Shown here one piece after another: positions 11,148 through 21,855 of a stretch of DNA of 64,000 nt. Location of the stretch: the NCBI GenBank assembly GCA_033439765.1, contig JAULSN010000001.1, positions 8,928,001 through 8,992,000 on the forward strand. Reading direction: 5' to 3'. This DNA comes from Lasiosphaeria ovina (taxonomy: Eukaryota > Ascomycota > Sordariomycetes > Sordariales > Lasiosphaeriaceae). A program made the translations under genes and the position numbers. The notes beneath the pieces were generated by a model, which saw nothing but the letters and a program-made list of their open reading frames with translations, had not been told where the DNA came from and ran no database searches. Positions within the stretch are counted from its first letter, which is position 1, and each line of letters begins with the position of its first letter.

Positions 11148-14100
11148 GGGGAAGGCCGTTCGAACTTCTGTGAGGCCAGCCCCGACACCCCCCAGGGAAG
11201 AGCCCATGGACATTGAAGAGGATTCGGGGACGTGTGAAGGGGCCTCGTTGAATGAGCAAAGAAGGCGTGCGATTCATCTTTTTATGGAAGGCGCGCGCAA
11301 AGGGTACTGCCATCCGAATTTCAAGCAGAGCTAGATTCTCCATCCCATAGGCGCGTTTCCAATCGCAATCGAACAATGGAATGGTATTTACAATAGCACG
11401 CGTTCCTGCCCTGCCCTGCCAGGTCAGGGCCAGGAACAAGCCCACATTTACGACAGCCCGAGTGAGTTCGTGGGAGGCGCAGCAAGCACCACCCAACCCC
11501 TGTTCACCAGCAAGCGCGCTTCATCCACTCCTCCGGGGGTTTTTTCTTGGGGGCCTTGGGATCCGGGTGTGCGACCGTAGGCTGCACCGAGTTTTTCTCC
11601 AAAGTTAACTGTGGTTCCGCACACGGTGTGCGTACTTCCCGCTACTTACCTATCTCACTCGGGCGCTGGCGGGGAAAAGAGAAGACGAGCTTCGGGTTGG
11701 AACGCAAACACAGTAATCCGAAATCCCGTAATCCGTAATCATTGGAAGAGGGAGGGAGGGGGCGATGGATCCCGCCCGATGCTTCGAGTCCATCCGTATC
11801 TGTCCATCTTCCCCTTTAGGTTCCTCGTTTGTCTTCTCCGGGGCCTTGGCAGGAGCGAAAAAAAAGACTCAGACGATGATGACGCAAACGTTGTTTGTCT
11901 GCCGCGGGACAATTTGTAACAGCGTATCCGTCTGAAGATTGAACTGTCAGCGCCGCCGGGCAGGGCGCTGGGGGATCGGGAAAGGGAAGGTGAGTGGGCA
12001 CTTGGACAGGGGTTTCTTTGGACGCCCACTCGGACGGAGCTCGGGCGCGCGCGCCCCAGCGAAAGGCCCGCTGTCCCCCGCCCGCGGCCGCCCGGCTTGA
12101 TTGTCGACCCCGCCAGCCCCCAATTCGGACCGCACATGGGACACTTGGGAAACCGTCCCAGGGAGGCGGGACATTGCAGAGAACGGCCTCTGTGGTCTAT
12201 ACAGGTACGACAAGGGCAAAAGAAAGAGAGATTCTACAGAGCACCCGTAGATGCAAGGCAATCGCCGCGCGACGGAGGCCTGCCTGCCTCTCTCCGCCTT
12301 CGTGTTCCTGAGATGGATGCATGTCTCAGCTCTCGGTAGTTATCAGCGCCTACGTAGCGCGCTGTGTCTGGCAGTGATGGCCGGGCCAGCTGCAAGCTGA
12401 TCGGATCGGCCGACGACGACGGGGACAGTTGCGTCCTGTAACGAACACTAAGGCGGTCCCAGGCGGGATCAACACGTGCCACTCTACCGGTAGGTTGCTT
12501 GTCTCTGTGTAATGCAATCCATGTCGACGAGTCCCGTCTTCTTCATCTAGTTCTACAGGGCGTAGTTAGGTGAAAACATGTTGTGTAGGTGTGTGCAACC
12601 CACCCAGAGGTGAGATTGAGCAAAACCGGGCAACCCCTCGATGGGCAACCAATGCAAGGAACAAAGAGGGGCAAACGCGATAGATTGCACAATTGCCAGC
12701 CACCGAGGGGGGGGGGGGGTGTAAGGCACAAGTCTCTGAGGGGGGTGGTTCCCCGATGTCATCCGTGAGATATTCCGTACTGCATCGGCTTTATTCAGCT
12801 AAGCTGACAGTTCGTCTCTTTCAGCCCATAATTGGGGCAGAAAGGAGAAGGTGAAGGATGGAAAAAAGATAAGCGATGGCTGCGCTGCGCTACGGGCTAT
12901 CCGTCGCTAGCGTATGGACGGTCCGGTTCATCCGCTGGGGGGCGGCTGGGTCCCAGCATAATTATTTTCGCGGGCGCGCGCGACGCGGCCGATGACGTCG
13001 TGCGTTTGTCGCTGGAAATGGGGTTGGAACTTTTGGGATTCCATTTGGAACGTTTGCACAGTTCGCAGCATACTGTCTCGTCTACCTTGCCCTCTAATAC
13101 CTCAAGTTATCGACCGGGAGGAATGGCTGCACTACGTCAAGCAGGAGATTCGGTACACACCCTTTTCTACTCGTCTCAGATGGTCTCTTGATTTCCCATC
13201 AACTGTCGTTTTCCCCTCCCTCGTGCCCTTGGGATGTGTCGCTTGCATCTGCGAAAGGCGGGGTAGCGCAATGCGAACGCTGTTCCCGCGCTAGGCGCTG
13301 TCCACTCGCTGGCTGTCCTTTGCCAGCCTCGGCTTCCTAGAGGCTAGAAGTAGAGCAAACAATGCATCCATTGCTGCCCTGTCCTTTCTGGGGTGGGAGG
13401 CGTGTGCAGTGTATGCTTTTTGAGAAAAATACACCGAGGTGCACGGATATCGACTATGTCCAGGGTGGCCGTGGTGATTGAACAAGCCCAAGTTGCAATG
13501 ACTCTTTGGATGTTTGCTAGAGGTGAAATGGGTGCTGGCGACTAGAACATGGAAGAAGGATTGTGCTGAATATCAGCCCCTGAACTTCCATATTACACAG
13601 TTTGGTCACACGAGGCAACTTGTATGCGTCCGATCCTCTTGGTCAGACCATTTTACATGCGAATCTGTAACAAGTCACCTGAGGGTATTTACGACCATTT
13701 ACATAACAATCATTGATATATTTGGATGAAATGCATTGTCCTGCTGTGCCAAGCTAACTCGTGGGGAATTACAACTTGTAGTGAAGCAGGAGATGGTATC
13801 TTAAAAGGTGTCGAACAAAAATACCACCATGGGCAAATATTGCCTGTGAAGACTATCCTTTGACTACCCATGTTACCAAGGAACATATAAAGAGTATTCG
13901 TCATCTTCGTTGACTTGCTGCATTCTAATGATATACCTAAATCGAGACAGTTGACCTGTTCTCAGACCAGTGCCAGGCCAGTGGCTAACAATGCACAGTC
14001 CGAACTGCCTGGTAGACTCCCAGAGGTGCTATGGAGAGATGAACGTTCAAATTCCCAAACTAACAAAAAGATGAACGAAAAAAATGGTAAAATAGAAACA

Positions 14101-14168
14101 CCAAGAATGGCAAACAAGTGGGCTAAAATACAAAGGCAAAAAGAGAAAATGGCAAAAGAAATAATGTT

Positions 14169-14240
14169 TAGCAGCGACTCGTTTCGATCGAGTGACCTCC
14201 GGGTTATGAGCCCGGCGCGCTTCCGCTGCGCCACGCAGCT
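14169..14240 (-). tRNA. Initiator tRNA-Met (CAT)
   Basis: Reading the minus strand from 14240 gives a 72-nt cloverleaf with no intron. The anticodon loop is CTCATAA (anticodon CAT) on a stem with three consecutive G:C pairs (GGG/CCC). The T-loop reads ATCGAAA instead of TTCRANN. The first pair is A1:T72 and the discriminator is A73 at 14169. These are the hallmarks of eukaryotic initiator tRNA, and the body closely matches known fungal initiators. The D-arm supplies the A box and the T-arm the B box. A TTTCTTTT tract about 10 nt past the 3' end fits a Pol III terminator. Acceptor pair 4:69 is a T-T mismatch, which is unusual. Confidence 0.93.
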
Positions 14241-15287
14241 TTTTTTGCTTGTTGTTGTTGGGTACTTGTGGAACTATCGGCTCTCATGAAGGAAGGGCAT
14301 GGAGCGAAGAAAAGAACTTTCAGGCATCATGGAAAGGGGAGGGTGGGTGAGTCACGCAAGGTGGAGATATAACTTTACCCCCTGACCGAGAGGCCATGGG
14401 ACCCTTGAGGATACTTTGGCTCACGGCCCACCTTTTAAAGATGTGCATACCCTTGGGCGTCTTCCTTTTGCTGTGTCTTTGAGCTGAGAAATTGAGAGAA
14501 TTGACTGGTTTGGTTGCCGTTGGATCATGATGAAGTACGAGACGTCGTTAACGCGCTGGTCTTGGAACTTATCCCTGGCTCAATATTGCTAACGATCGGA
14601 AAGGAGACTGGGAAAGCGATGAACTTATTTGTTGGCAGGACTATCTTGGGAGTTATGAGGGTGGTGGCAGTCATTGTTTAGCCGTCCAAGTTATTTTAGG
14701 GTTGAGGTTTCGATATCTTGCTTCTAGACTTGCTCGTTTGTGGATCCCCACGGAAGGATGCTCTGGACACTTGGAAGCATTTTGGGAACGTATTGACAGC
14801 CCGTGGTAGAATGTGGATGGATCCCAACGTGGAATCGTTGGAAAAGACAGACGATTGGATTTGGCTGAAGTAGTATAACGGAAGCTCAGGGCCACGAAGA
14901 AAGGGGATTGTATTGTGTATACGAGGACTCCTAGGGCACCGCCAACACCTTCTCCTCAACACACTGTCCCGGGTTTAAACCGAGGCTCCAGTGCCCAAGT
15001 AAAGAATCCTAGCACGATGACTGAGAGATACCAAAAATACCGGGCAATGACAGGATGGCAGGATAAACAAAACCGTCAACCCAGCAGGATCGAGGGCTGG
15101 AGCAACTTAATATGGGATGGTCTAGCGAGCACCTCCGAAATATAGGACGCAGCTTGCTGTTACCTACACCTGAGCAACGCTCAAGAAGAAAACCCCCAAG
15201 CGCCGCGATGAGATTTGCAAAGTGCAGCTGCGGAAAGTGTAAACCATATTGTGGCCTCAGAGAGATTAGACTCTGGCCTCTCGACGC
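14241..15287. other. Intergenic, no gene seen
   Basis: This stretch lies between the tRNA 5' flank and the 3' end of the deaminase gene. I see only short ORFs and no repeat structure worth naming. Confidence 0.6.
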
Positions 15288-15938
15288 TCACTTCCAGACG
15301 CTGGCGCTTTCAGCCCCGGCTTTCTTGCCTTCCTGGTAGGTTTCGCTGAGGCCGTTATATAGCTCCTTGATCCTGGCAACCTCCGACTCCCAGTGCTTCC
15401 GCTCCGTCTCGTCTGGTACTTCTTGCAGGAGGTCGGCCAAGCTCTTGGCGGTGAAGAACTTGTTCTTGTGGTTGTAGAGGGGGCGGGCGGCAAGCGACTC
15501 AGGGGTATCCGAGGGGGCGGGGACGCGGAACACTTGCTCCAATATGTCGATGTCGTAGGGGATGGAGAAGAGGTCCCGGCTGTCCTCGTAGGTGAAGAGG
15601 TAGTAGAACTCGTTGAAGCCCGACCAGGTGATGCCGCTCAGGCAGAGCGAGCACGGCTCGTGCGTGGCGAAGAAGACGCAGTCCTTGGTGGCCGGGCGGC
15701 TGTCGGAAGGCGACGAGAAGAACTGCTGTATGCAGTTGATCTCGCCGTGCAGGAGCGGCGAGGCGCGCTCGTTGTTGGTTGCCACGGTGAGCGGAGCCAG
15801 GCCCTCTCGCGACAAGATGGCAGCACCGAAGAGCTTGCTGCCCGACGACACGCCAGCGCGCGTCAGTGGCACAATCCTGTCCTCGGTGACGCGGACCAGC
15901 GCCGATAAAAGCGTCGTGGCTGTATGTGGGTTTGACAT
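15288..15938 (-). CDS. Cytidine/deoxycytidylate deaminase-family protein
   Basis: This is a single-exon gene of 216 codons. I chose ATG 15938 because the in-frame codons upstream start with TTG, while this ATG has a good fungal context (CAAAATG). The protein shows the zinc-binding signature of the CDA/dCMP-deaminase fold: LLHGEINCIQ (His64 ligand, Glu66 proton shuttle) and THEPCSLCLSG (Cys96 and Cys99 ligands). That predicts zinc-dependent hydrolytic deamination of a cytosine-, adenine- or guanine-type base or nucleotide. The substrate cannot be decided from sequence. The C-terminal 80 residues are less typical and end in a basic/acidic helical tail. It is divergently arranged with the methyltransferase gene, with about 0.9 kb of shared upstream DNA. 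The catalytic set is complete, so an active enzyme is likely. Confidence 0.85.
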   Translation of the reverse strand: MSNPHTATTLLSALVRVTEDRIVPLTRAGVSSGSKLFGAAILSREGLAPLTVATNNERASPLLHGEINCIQQFFSSPSDSRPATKDCVFFATHEPCSLCLSGITWSGFNEFYYLFTYEDSRDLFSIPYDIDILEQVFRVPAPSDTPESLAARPLYNHKNKFFTAKSLADLLQEVPDETERKHWESEVARIKELYNGLSETYQEGKKAGAESASVWK

Positions 15939-16846
15939 TTTGACGGCAACTAGTCTAGGCAAGGTATCGATATCTTGGCGTGGATTGAGTGCTGGGTGCT
16001 GTATGCTGGGATATTGGAGTAGTTCTCTTGCGCGGGCACTGGTAATAAGCCGATTAGCTCTTGAATAGAGTGAAGTCGATGCAGTCAGTTACCTATCCAG
16101 GCCTGTCAGGTTGACTTTGGCGATGATAACGACCCATGGATCCTTTTATGGCTCGCGTCCCCGCAGGGCTGCATCGACGATAGCGGCGACAACCGATCGC
16201 GGCATGGCTGGAGATTTCGGGAGGCGCCGGGCTGCCATGGTATCCAATTGTTCGGGCCCAGCCCAGCCAAGTGGACCGATGGCGCTAATCAGCTCTAGAC
16301 TGTCACGCTGAAGACACGGACTGGAGCTGAAGCACATTCGGCGAAAAGATCCATGTTGCGTATCATCAACCATTTTCCACGCAGACAGACTCAAAGACTC
16401 CTGAGACTTTAGACAGGAGGCAAGTTGTAAACCCTATGGACCCGTTTTAGGTTCCAAAGGCCCTCCCTGGCATATCAGGAAAGGCAAACGATGGGAGCGA
16501 CTGTGCAGCGGCTGGACTGCAGAGAGAGGGAAGGAACGATGTCCCGTCCATCTCGAGACTCCACACAAGTCCTTGCAACAGGTTGTGCAGTGGTCAGGAG
16601 AGATTCCGGGGTGCATCGCAGCTTCCCTAGTGGACAGCATTGAAGTCGTCTCTTGGTCTTGGATAAGGTTGCGGTGAACTTTTCGCTTCGAACCCTAACC
16701 CGGATAATCACTTTTCAGATATCCGTTATTCCGCTCTTCCACCCCTGTCCTTCAATTCTGCTCAAACCAGCGCCCAGATTTAGCACTCCCCACGCTGAAT
16801 ACTGGACAAGATCTAAGCCCAGCTAACCCACCCCACAGCCATCATC
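15939..16846. promoter_or_regulatory. Shared upstream region of divergent deaminase and methyltransferase genes
   Basis: These 908 bp separate two head-to-head start codons. No conserved element stands out apart from pyrimidine-rich patches just before ATG 16847. Promoter function is inferred from position only. Confidence 0.5.
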
Positions 16847-18037
16847 ATGCACTACATACGATTTCTGCGGCTGCCTTCGATCGAGCGAGGACGGTCCAAC
16901 TTTTACATCAAAATTGTCGTGGCCATCTCGACGGATCTTGGAGACTCGTTCCTCGACCCCGAGGAGCCCATCGAGATCTCAGTCATTGGCGCCTACCCGA
17001 GCCTCAAAGACGGCCAGAAAACCCTCGTTCCCGTCATCCTGACGCCTGGCAGCGCCCCCAGATGGCGTGCTGGCATGAGGGTGCTGAAGATGGACCTTCC
17101 ATTGCCATCAGATCAGATCGAAACGGTGCAGGTCCGCCCCTCAAACCGCAAACTGGCCGCCCTCGGCACCTTTGACATGTACCCAGCCACCGGGGAGGGC
17201 CTCATCCTGGGTGCCTATGCCGACGTGTCCTCCTCGCCAGCCACCCGCGCGCCCGCTGCGTGTTTCCGGAGTCTCCGGCTGACCACGGCTGACACGGCTG
17301 CCACAACCGCCCTCCAGGTTCAGGAAGACATTGGAGACAGCATTGCCCGCCACATATGGGATGCTGGAATCCTGACCGTCTCTCTCGTTGCGGATATGTG
17401 CTTGCGCCCTACGGCCCCCCTCAGCAACGAGCCGTTGCCCCTCTTGAGCGCCATCTTGCGCCGCCGAGACCGGCCCCTGAGCTTCCTCGAGCTGGGATGT
17501 GGCATCGGAACTTTGGGCATCGGGATCGCGCGCGTTCTCGCTTCCATGCCGCCCCCAGAGCAAAGCGAAGCCGGCCATGTCCTCATGACTGATCTTCCTG
17601 ATGCCGAGAAGTGGGCGCGGGCCAATATCACGCGTTGTCTTGGCCAAGCCCAGCCATCTCACGGTGCGATGCCTCAGATTGACTACGAGAATTTGGACTG
17701 GAACGACGGGAAAGACGGCGTGTTTGGCGACAAGGCTCAATCCCGGCCGTGGGATCTCGTCATTCTGAGCGACTGCACCTACAACGACATGTTGCCTACT
17801 CTGGTCCAGACGCTCTCGGCCATACACTCACACTCTGTCCAACGCGCTGTTGCCGAGGACACTCCCACCGACACCAAGATCATGCTTTCAACTAAGCTCA
17901 GGCACCCGTCAGAGAGGGCCTTTTTTAAATTGATGTCTGCTGATGGCTGGCTGGTGGAGGAAAAGACCATGCTGCCGCTGCCCGTCCTGAGTGCGGAGCC
18001 ACAGACGGTTGAGGTCTATCTCTTCTCAAAAAAATAA
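16847..18037 (+). CDS. METTL21/Methyltransf_16-type putative protein-lysine methyltransferase
   Basis: This is an intronless 396-codon gene. The N-terminal 150 residues are fungus-specific. The seven-beta-strand methyltransferase core starts with EDIGDSIARHIWDAGI (about 160-175), the helix typical of the METTL21/Methyltransf_16 family. It continues with motif I ELGCGIGTLGIG (215-226), which binds S-adenosylmethionine, an acidic MTDLPDA strand end (248-253), and DLVILSDCTYN (303-313), the family's post-motif-II block. Family members methylate lysines on chaperones or elongation factors; the target here is unknown. Length and architecture resemble the uncharacterised fission-yeast C23C4.06c-type proteins. 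The next gene lies 547 bp downstream on the same strand. Confidence 0.88.
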   Translation: MHYIRFLRLPSIERGRSNFYIKIVVAISTDLGDSFLDPEEPIEISVIGAYPSLKDGQKTLVPVILTPGSAPRWRAGMRVLKMDLPLPSDQIETVQVRPSNRKLAALGTFDMYPATGEGLILGAYADVSSSPATRAPAACFRSLRLTTADTAATTALQVQEDIGDSIARHIWDAGILTVSLVADMCLRPTAPLSNEPLPLLSAILRRRDRPLSFLELGCGIGTLGIGIARVLASMPPPEQSEAGHVLMTDLPDAEKWARANITRCLGQAQPSHGAMPQIDYENLDWNDGKDGVFGDKAQSRPWDLVILSDCTYNDMLPTLVQTLSAIHSHSVQRAVAEDTPTDTKIMLSTKLRHPSERAFFKLMSADGWLVEEKTMLPLPVLSAEPQTVEVYLFSKK

Positions 18038-18584
18038 AAATGAAGCACCAATGACAGTAAAACCGCCCCGTGGAAATGCGACTTTCCATATTGTCTCTGG
18101 GTTTCGCGTTAGTGTCTGCCTTTTGGCTACTGCAGGATATCCACTACCCCTTTGTCACTTGCGGACCATCGGTGCAAACGGAGCCAGCCAATTATCTGCC
18201 TCCCCTCGTTTGACGCCCATATCTGGCAGCAACGTCCTCGCGCCCCTTCGGGTCTTTTGCTTAGCAATATGCAAACAAGTCGGCTGGGGGCGTCAGTATC
18301 CACTGACTGCAGTGCAGTCTCTCAAGGATGCATGCATGGTGCCAGATAAGAGCAAACCGCGGTTTCTGCCACCATTTGTATGCCTGCCACCAATCATATG
18401 CCTACCCGGGTTTGCTGCCCTTATGACGGAGCGAGCACAATGCCATTATAAGGTAACAGACAGGGCTCAGTGTCGACTGTGGTATCGTTGCCCCTCGACC
18501 TTCACCTTGCTACGACTTTTTTGTTTGCAACACCTGATCAGAACATCCAAGTGCTCATCACTTGAAGCCATCTTGCTCCCAAGG
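18038..18584. other. Intergenic, upstream of coiled-coil gene
   Basis: An in-frame open stretch extends upstream of ATG 18585, but its composition (Cys/Leu/Pro-rich, no charged pattern) is unlike the protein that follows. I treat it as promoter and 5' UTR. Confidence 0.5.
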
Positions 18585-20262
18585 ATGTCGGAGAACAAGA
18601 AGAAAACTTCCGGGGAGGACAATGCCTCCACAAGCAAGTCGTCATCGAAGGGCAGCTCAAAGATCTTTGAGCGCGTGAACAAGATGTGGGGCCTGCTCAA
18701 CCAGATAAAAGAGGATGCAGGAGCGGTTGACGACTTCGCCAAGGTCATCGAAAACTCCAAAAAGCTGGCTGAGAGCCTAAAAGCCAAGGAGTCTGAGGTT
18801 CAGGGACTGCAAAAAGAGAGGGATGCGGTCATCGTCAAGAAGGATATTATGTGGGAGGAATTCGCCGCACAGCAGTTGGAATACAGCAACCGGCTCAAGG
18901 CTGCTGATGAAATGAAACGCGACGTTGATCGCCTCCGGGTTGAGCTTGAAGACGCAAGACAAGAGGCAAAACGCCTGGGGGCGGAAAACAAAACCCTCAC
19001 GTCCGACCTCGCCAAAGACAAATCGACGTTGCAGAAATGTCGAGAGAATCTGAAGACAACCCAGGCACAACGCAAGGACCTCGAGATTCGTCACTCCATG
19101 GCCGACAACGAACTGACAACTCTTAAAGACTTGCTCGGAGAAGACCAGCTGGAGGAATTTGACATGGATGCTCTGTTCGTTCCCACATGTCCGCCTGCCA
19201 GTCTCCTCGTGTCTCATTAACATGCAAAAGGACCGAAAGGCTTGCAGCCTTTGCAGCCAGATGCCACGAGACAGTCCTCGGATGTTTCCAAGGACTGAAC
19301 GTTCCGCCTGTATGTTCGGCCAGACAGCTGAAATGACCTTGTTAGATGGAGATGCTAATGTGGGCCGACGATAGGCTTCACTCCCAAGCACTGCCGGCTA
19401 CATTGAGAGTCTCCCCTTGTCCTCGTCGATGAGCACTTCTGCGAAGCTTATGAGATGCGCACTGGCCGAGTACGTGTTGAGCAAGGCCCTCGTGGAGCAC
19501 ATCTTTACCGACATCTATTTCCCTGGCGATGTCGGCCGACAGGAAGCTGTGTCCACCGTCTTGGAAGAGTTGGAAGCATTGAACCCCTGTCGTGGGGTAG
19601 TCGTCCGCTGTCAGTTGCTTTCGGTATTCAAGGCAGGCGAAGAACAGCACTCAATGGCAGTTGAGTTTGCCAAAGAGGACATCTTCAAAGTTCTCAGTCC
19701 GTTCCTGCCCGTGGGTCCGATTCGAGACGACTTTGAACAAAAGATCGAGATGATTCTCAGAGAAGCAATTGTTGTTTGGGAGTCACCACAGAGGTCGAAA
19801 AACCGGATCACTGCCGAGCTCTCCGTTGATTCCGAGTATCTTGAACGGGACGACTGCTATCCAGAGTATGGCGAAGTCAACGTGCCCCCAAACGCCGTCT
19901 CTCCGGGACACTCGGACGGCAAGGACACAGCTCTGGTGCCCTTGCGCCCCCAATTCAGCACGAACCAAGATATTTTACTGCCTGCCGTTGTTCTCTGGCG
20001 GAACCAAGGAGCAACCGTCAACGCAATGGTTGAGCTCGAGAGCGCTCGGCAGCGATCTCCCGGACAAACCAGTGGTCTCGGGCGACAGCACACCAAGCGC
20101 AGGCAGAGCATAAATCATGCGGCGAGACCGGCTTCGGCAACGGGATTACCAAGTCTCCCAGCCACCCTGCCCGTTGGAAACAAGCAGATTGTGGCACGAA
20201 CCAACATTGCGGCCTCGCAGCTCCCCGCCGCCCGCGCCAAGAGCGGCCCAGCAAGCCAGTAA
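18585..20262 (+). CDS. Fungal coiled-coil protein of unknown function, three exons
   Basis: Inferred exons are 18585-19174, 19231-19309 and 19375-20262 (518 aa). Intron 2 (65 nt) is well supported: donor GTATGT at 19310, GCTAAT branch, ATAG acceptor and exact phase. Intron 1 (56 nt, donor GTTCGT, TTAAC branch, AAG acceptor) is less certain but restores the frame into ERLAAFAARCHETVLGCF, which I recognise from fungal relatives. The N-terminus is Ser/Lys-rich, then FERVNKMWGLLNQIKEDAG, then a long charged heptad-rich coiled coil (about 60-190). A helical domain follows with MRCALAEYVLSKALVEHIF. The C-terminus is basic and Pro/Ser-rich. No catalytic motif is seen; a scaffold role is a guess. The stop at 20260-20262 may be premature, because an adjacent frame continues with protein-like sequence to 20494. 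Confidence 0.72.
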
Positions 20263-20494
20263 GCTTGTTTCCGGGCGGAACGGGAATAATGGGATCGGAC
20301 TTCAGCTGAAGTGCAAACGCGAGCTTGTTCAATTGGCCCGCGAGCCGGGGCCAGCCATAATGATTCCAAACTTTGAAGGGACGGGAGGCGGCGAGATTCC
20401 GACTCACATTGAGGGGAATGGTGATGTTCATCCGTCAGGCTTTGGATTCGGTGTTAGTCGAGGCGAGTCGGGGAACGAAGAGTTGCTTGGCTAA
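20252..20494 (+). pseudogene. Out-of-frame C-terminal continuation of the coiled-coil gene
   Basis: Directly overlapping the stop of the preceding gene, the +1 frame reads KLVSGRNGNNGIGL, KRELVQLAREPGPAIM and GDVHPSGFGFGVSRGES before TAA 20492-20494. This is charged, protein-like sequence with no stop and fits a C-terminal tail. A GTAAGC donor at 20259 exists, but joining it to the CAG at 20303-20305 produces an immediate stop. A one-base insertion or a sequence error near 20245-20260 therefore explains it better than splicing. Confidence 0.5.
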
Positions 20495-21415
20495 CCGTAA
20501 CAGGATTGCATATATTAGTACCAGCAAGATAAACTCCACGTGAATGTTTCCCGAATATGGCATGTCATCAGTGCAAAGTCACCCCACAGTCGCCCAAGAA
20601 GCTGTTGAGCCGCCCAGTGCGTCCGTCCCCCACACCAAAGGCTGCCAATGATAACACGCCAGTTTGATGTCTTGACCACATCATCTATTTCCAACCTACT
20701 AATCGGCAGATTCGGTACGGCCTGCATTGTACAGTACATACATAGTACCTAAAGTAGCAATACAGGGAAAGCTTGACCGATCAAGATTGAAGCCTCTGGA
20801 GCTAAGCGACGTGGATGTGAAATCCCCTGCCGCTGATTGGTCCCAAATAGCGTCCAAACCCCATTTGCAGCCAATCAGTGTCGCATGATGACCTGCATGC
20901 TCCCCTGGCCCGCCATGGCGGCTCAGATCTGACCTGACATTCATGACCCACTCCCCCTGGCTGTCTCAGGGACGACCTCGCCGCCAACAGCAAGCTTCTG
21001 TGACATGAAATAAGCGGCGGCATCGTCTCCTCTCGTCTCACTGACAACAACTACGGCGTATAAGAATCTTTTTTTCTTCTTGTCAGAAATCGAACTCAAA
21101 GACCACGAGGAGCCCAGTTTATTTCTACAAACGCTTCACACACTCTCTCCAAACCTGTCACTCTCATCAACTCACTGCACTGCACTACACTACACCACAT
21201 TCACTCACAGGTATTTATTCTTCCGTTTGCCAGCGCGCAGAATCTCTACCATCCTTTTGGGCTCCCTTCCCCCCCAGATGTATTTCTACTGGATCGTCTC
21301 GTGGAGGAAACGAACTAAGACTCTCTTCAGCTCCCACGTCGCCACTGGACGCCACGCAGACCTCTGCTTCTGCCCAACAGCTGTAAGGCACAGAAAAGCA
21401 CAACGACACGCAAAG
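20495..21415. promoter_or_regulatory. Upstream region of the metallothionein gene
   Basis: It contains an inverted pair of CCAAT boxes (CTGATTGG at 20833-20840 and CCAATCAG at 20871-20878). A TATA-like TATAAGA lies at 21059-21065, followed by a T-rich tract and a pyrimidine-rich leader up to ATG 21416. CCAAT boxes are bound by the HAP complex in fungi. Their use here is inferred. Confidence 0.5.
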
Positions 21416-21855
21416 ATGTGCTCCTGCAACGAAGCCGGCAAGGACTGCACCTGCGGTGCTAAATGCCAATGCGGTAAGTTGTCTTCTTGTGTTGTTGCCT
21501 CCCGGATGCTGCTGCCCTGCCCTTCCTCTCTCACCTGCTGGCACCGGTTCGCTCGTTCTGCACAATGCTGACGAGACATGTCTTGATCCCACACAGCCGC
21601 GGATGCCCAGCAAGCCAAGGAGACTTGCGCGTGCGGTGAGAAGGCTGCCGACGAGTGCAGCTGCGACAAGACGTCGAGCTCGACCTGCGAGTGCGGCAAG
21701 CAATCTGCTGGTAAGTCACCCACCCTCCCGGGACTCTGCTTCACCAAGACACGCAGTCTAACTCTTGAGTCCGCAAAGACGCCTGCAACTGCGAGAAGAG
21801 CGGGTCGTCTGCCAACGCCAACGAGATCGACTTCACCAACAAGGCCAAGAACTAG
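21416..21855 (+). CDS. Metallothionein-like Cys-rich protein with seven CXC motifs
   Basis: Exons are 21416-21473, 21597-21710 and 21779-21855, giving 82 aa. Donors are GTAAGT twice; acceptors are CACAG and a less common CAAAG preceded by CTAAC at 21758-21762. All phases join exactly. The protein starts MCSCNEAGKDCTCGAKCQC and holds 14 cysteines, all in seven Cys-X-Cys pairs (CSC, CTC, CQC, CAC, CSC, CEC, CNC). The pairs are spread over exons 1, 2 and 3, with six, six and two cysteines. There are no His residues and no aromatic residue except one Phe near the C-terminus. This is the pattern of copper- or zinc-binding metallothioneins that buffer metal in the cytosol. It is about three times longer than the classic 22-26 aa fungal copper metallothioneins, as if built from repeated units. 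Metal preference cannot be read from sequence. Confidence 0.85.

Larger units (their letters stand above)
10201..14168. other. Gene-poor region between AT-rich block and tRNA
   Basis: No secure gene is visible. It contains the tetranucleotide array at 10491-10510 and a coding-looking fragment at 10923-11147, both listed separately. The rest has only short ORFs overlapping on both strands and scattered homopolymers, for example G11 near 12709-12719. Confidence 0.45.

Noticed and set aside
16693..16703. AACCCTAACCC telomere-like string
   Set aside because: A single short occurrence, not an array; no subterminal context.
17991..18584. In-frame upstream extension of the coiled-coil ORF
   Set aside because: It overlaps the end of the methyltransferase gene and has non-protein-like composition; ATG 18585 gives the conserved N-terminus.
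20259..20305. Possible intron from GTAAGC to CAG at the end of the coiled-coil gene
   Set aside because: Joining these sites creates an immediate TGA, so it cannot restore the downstream frame.
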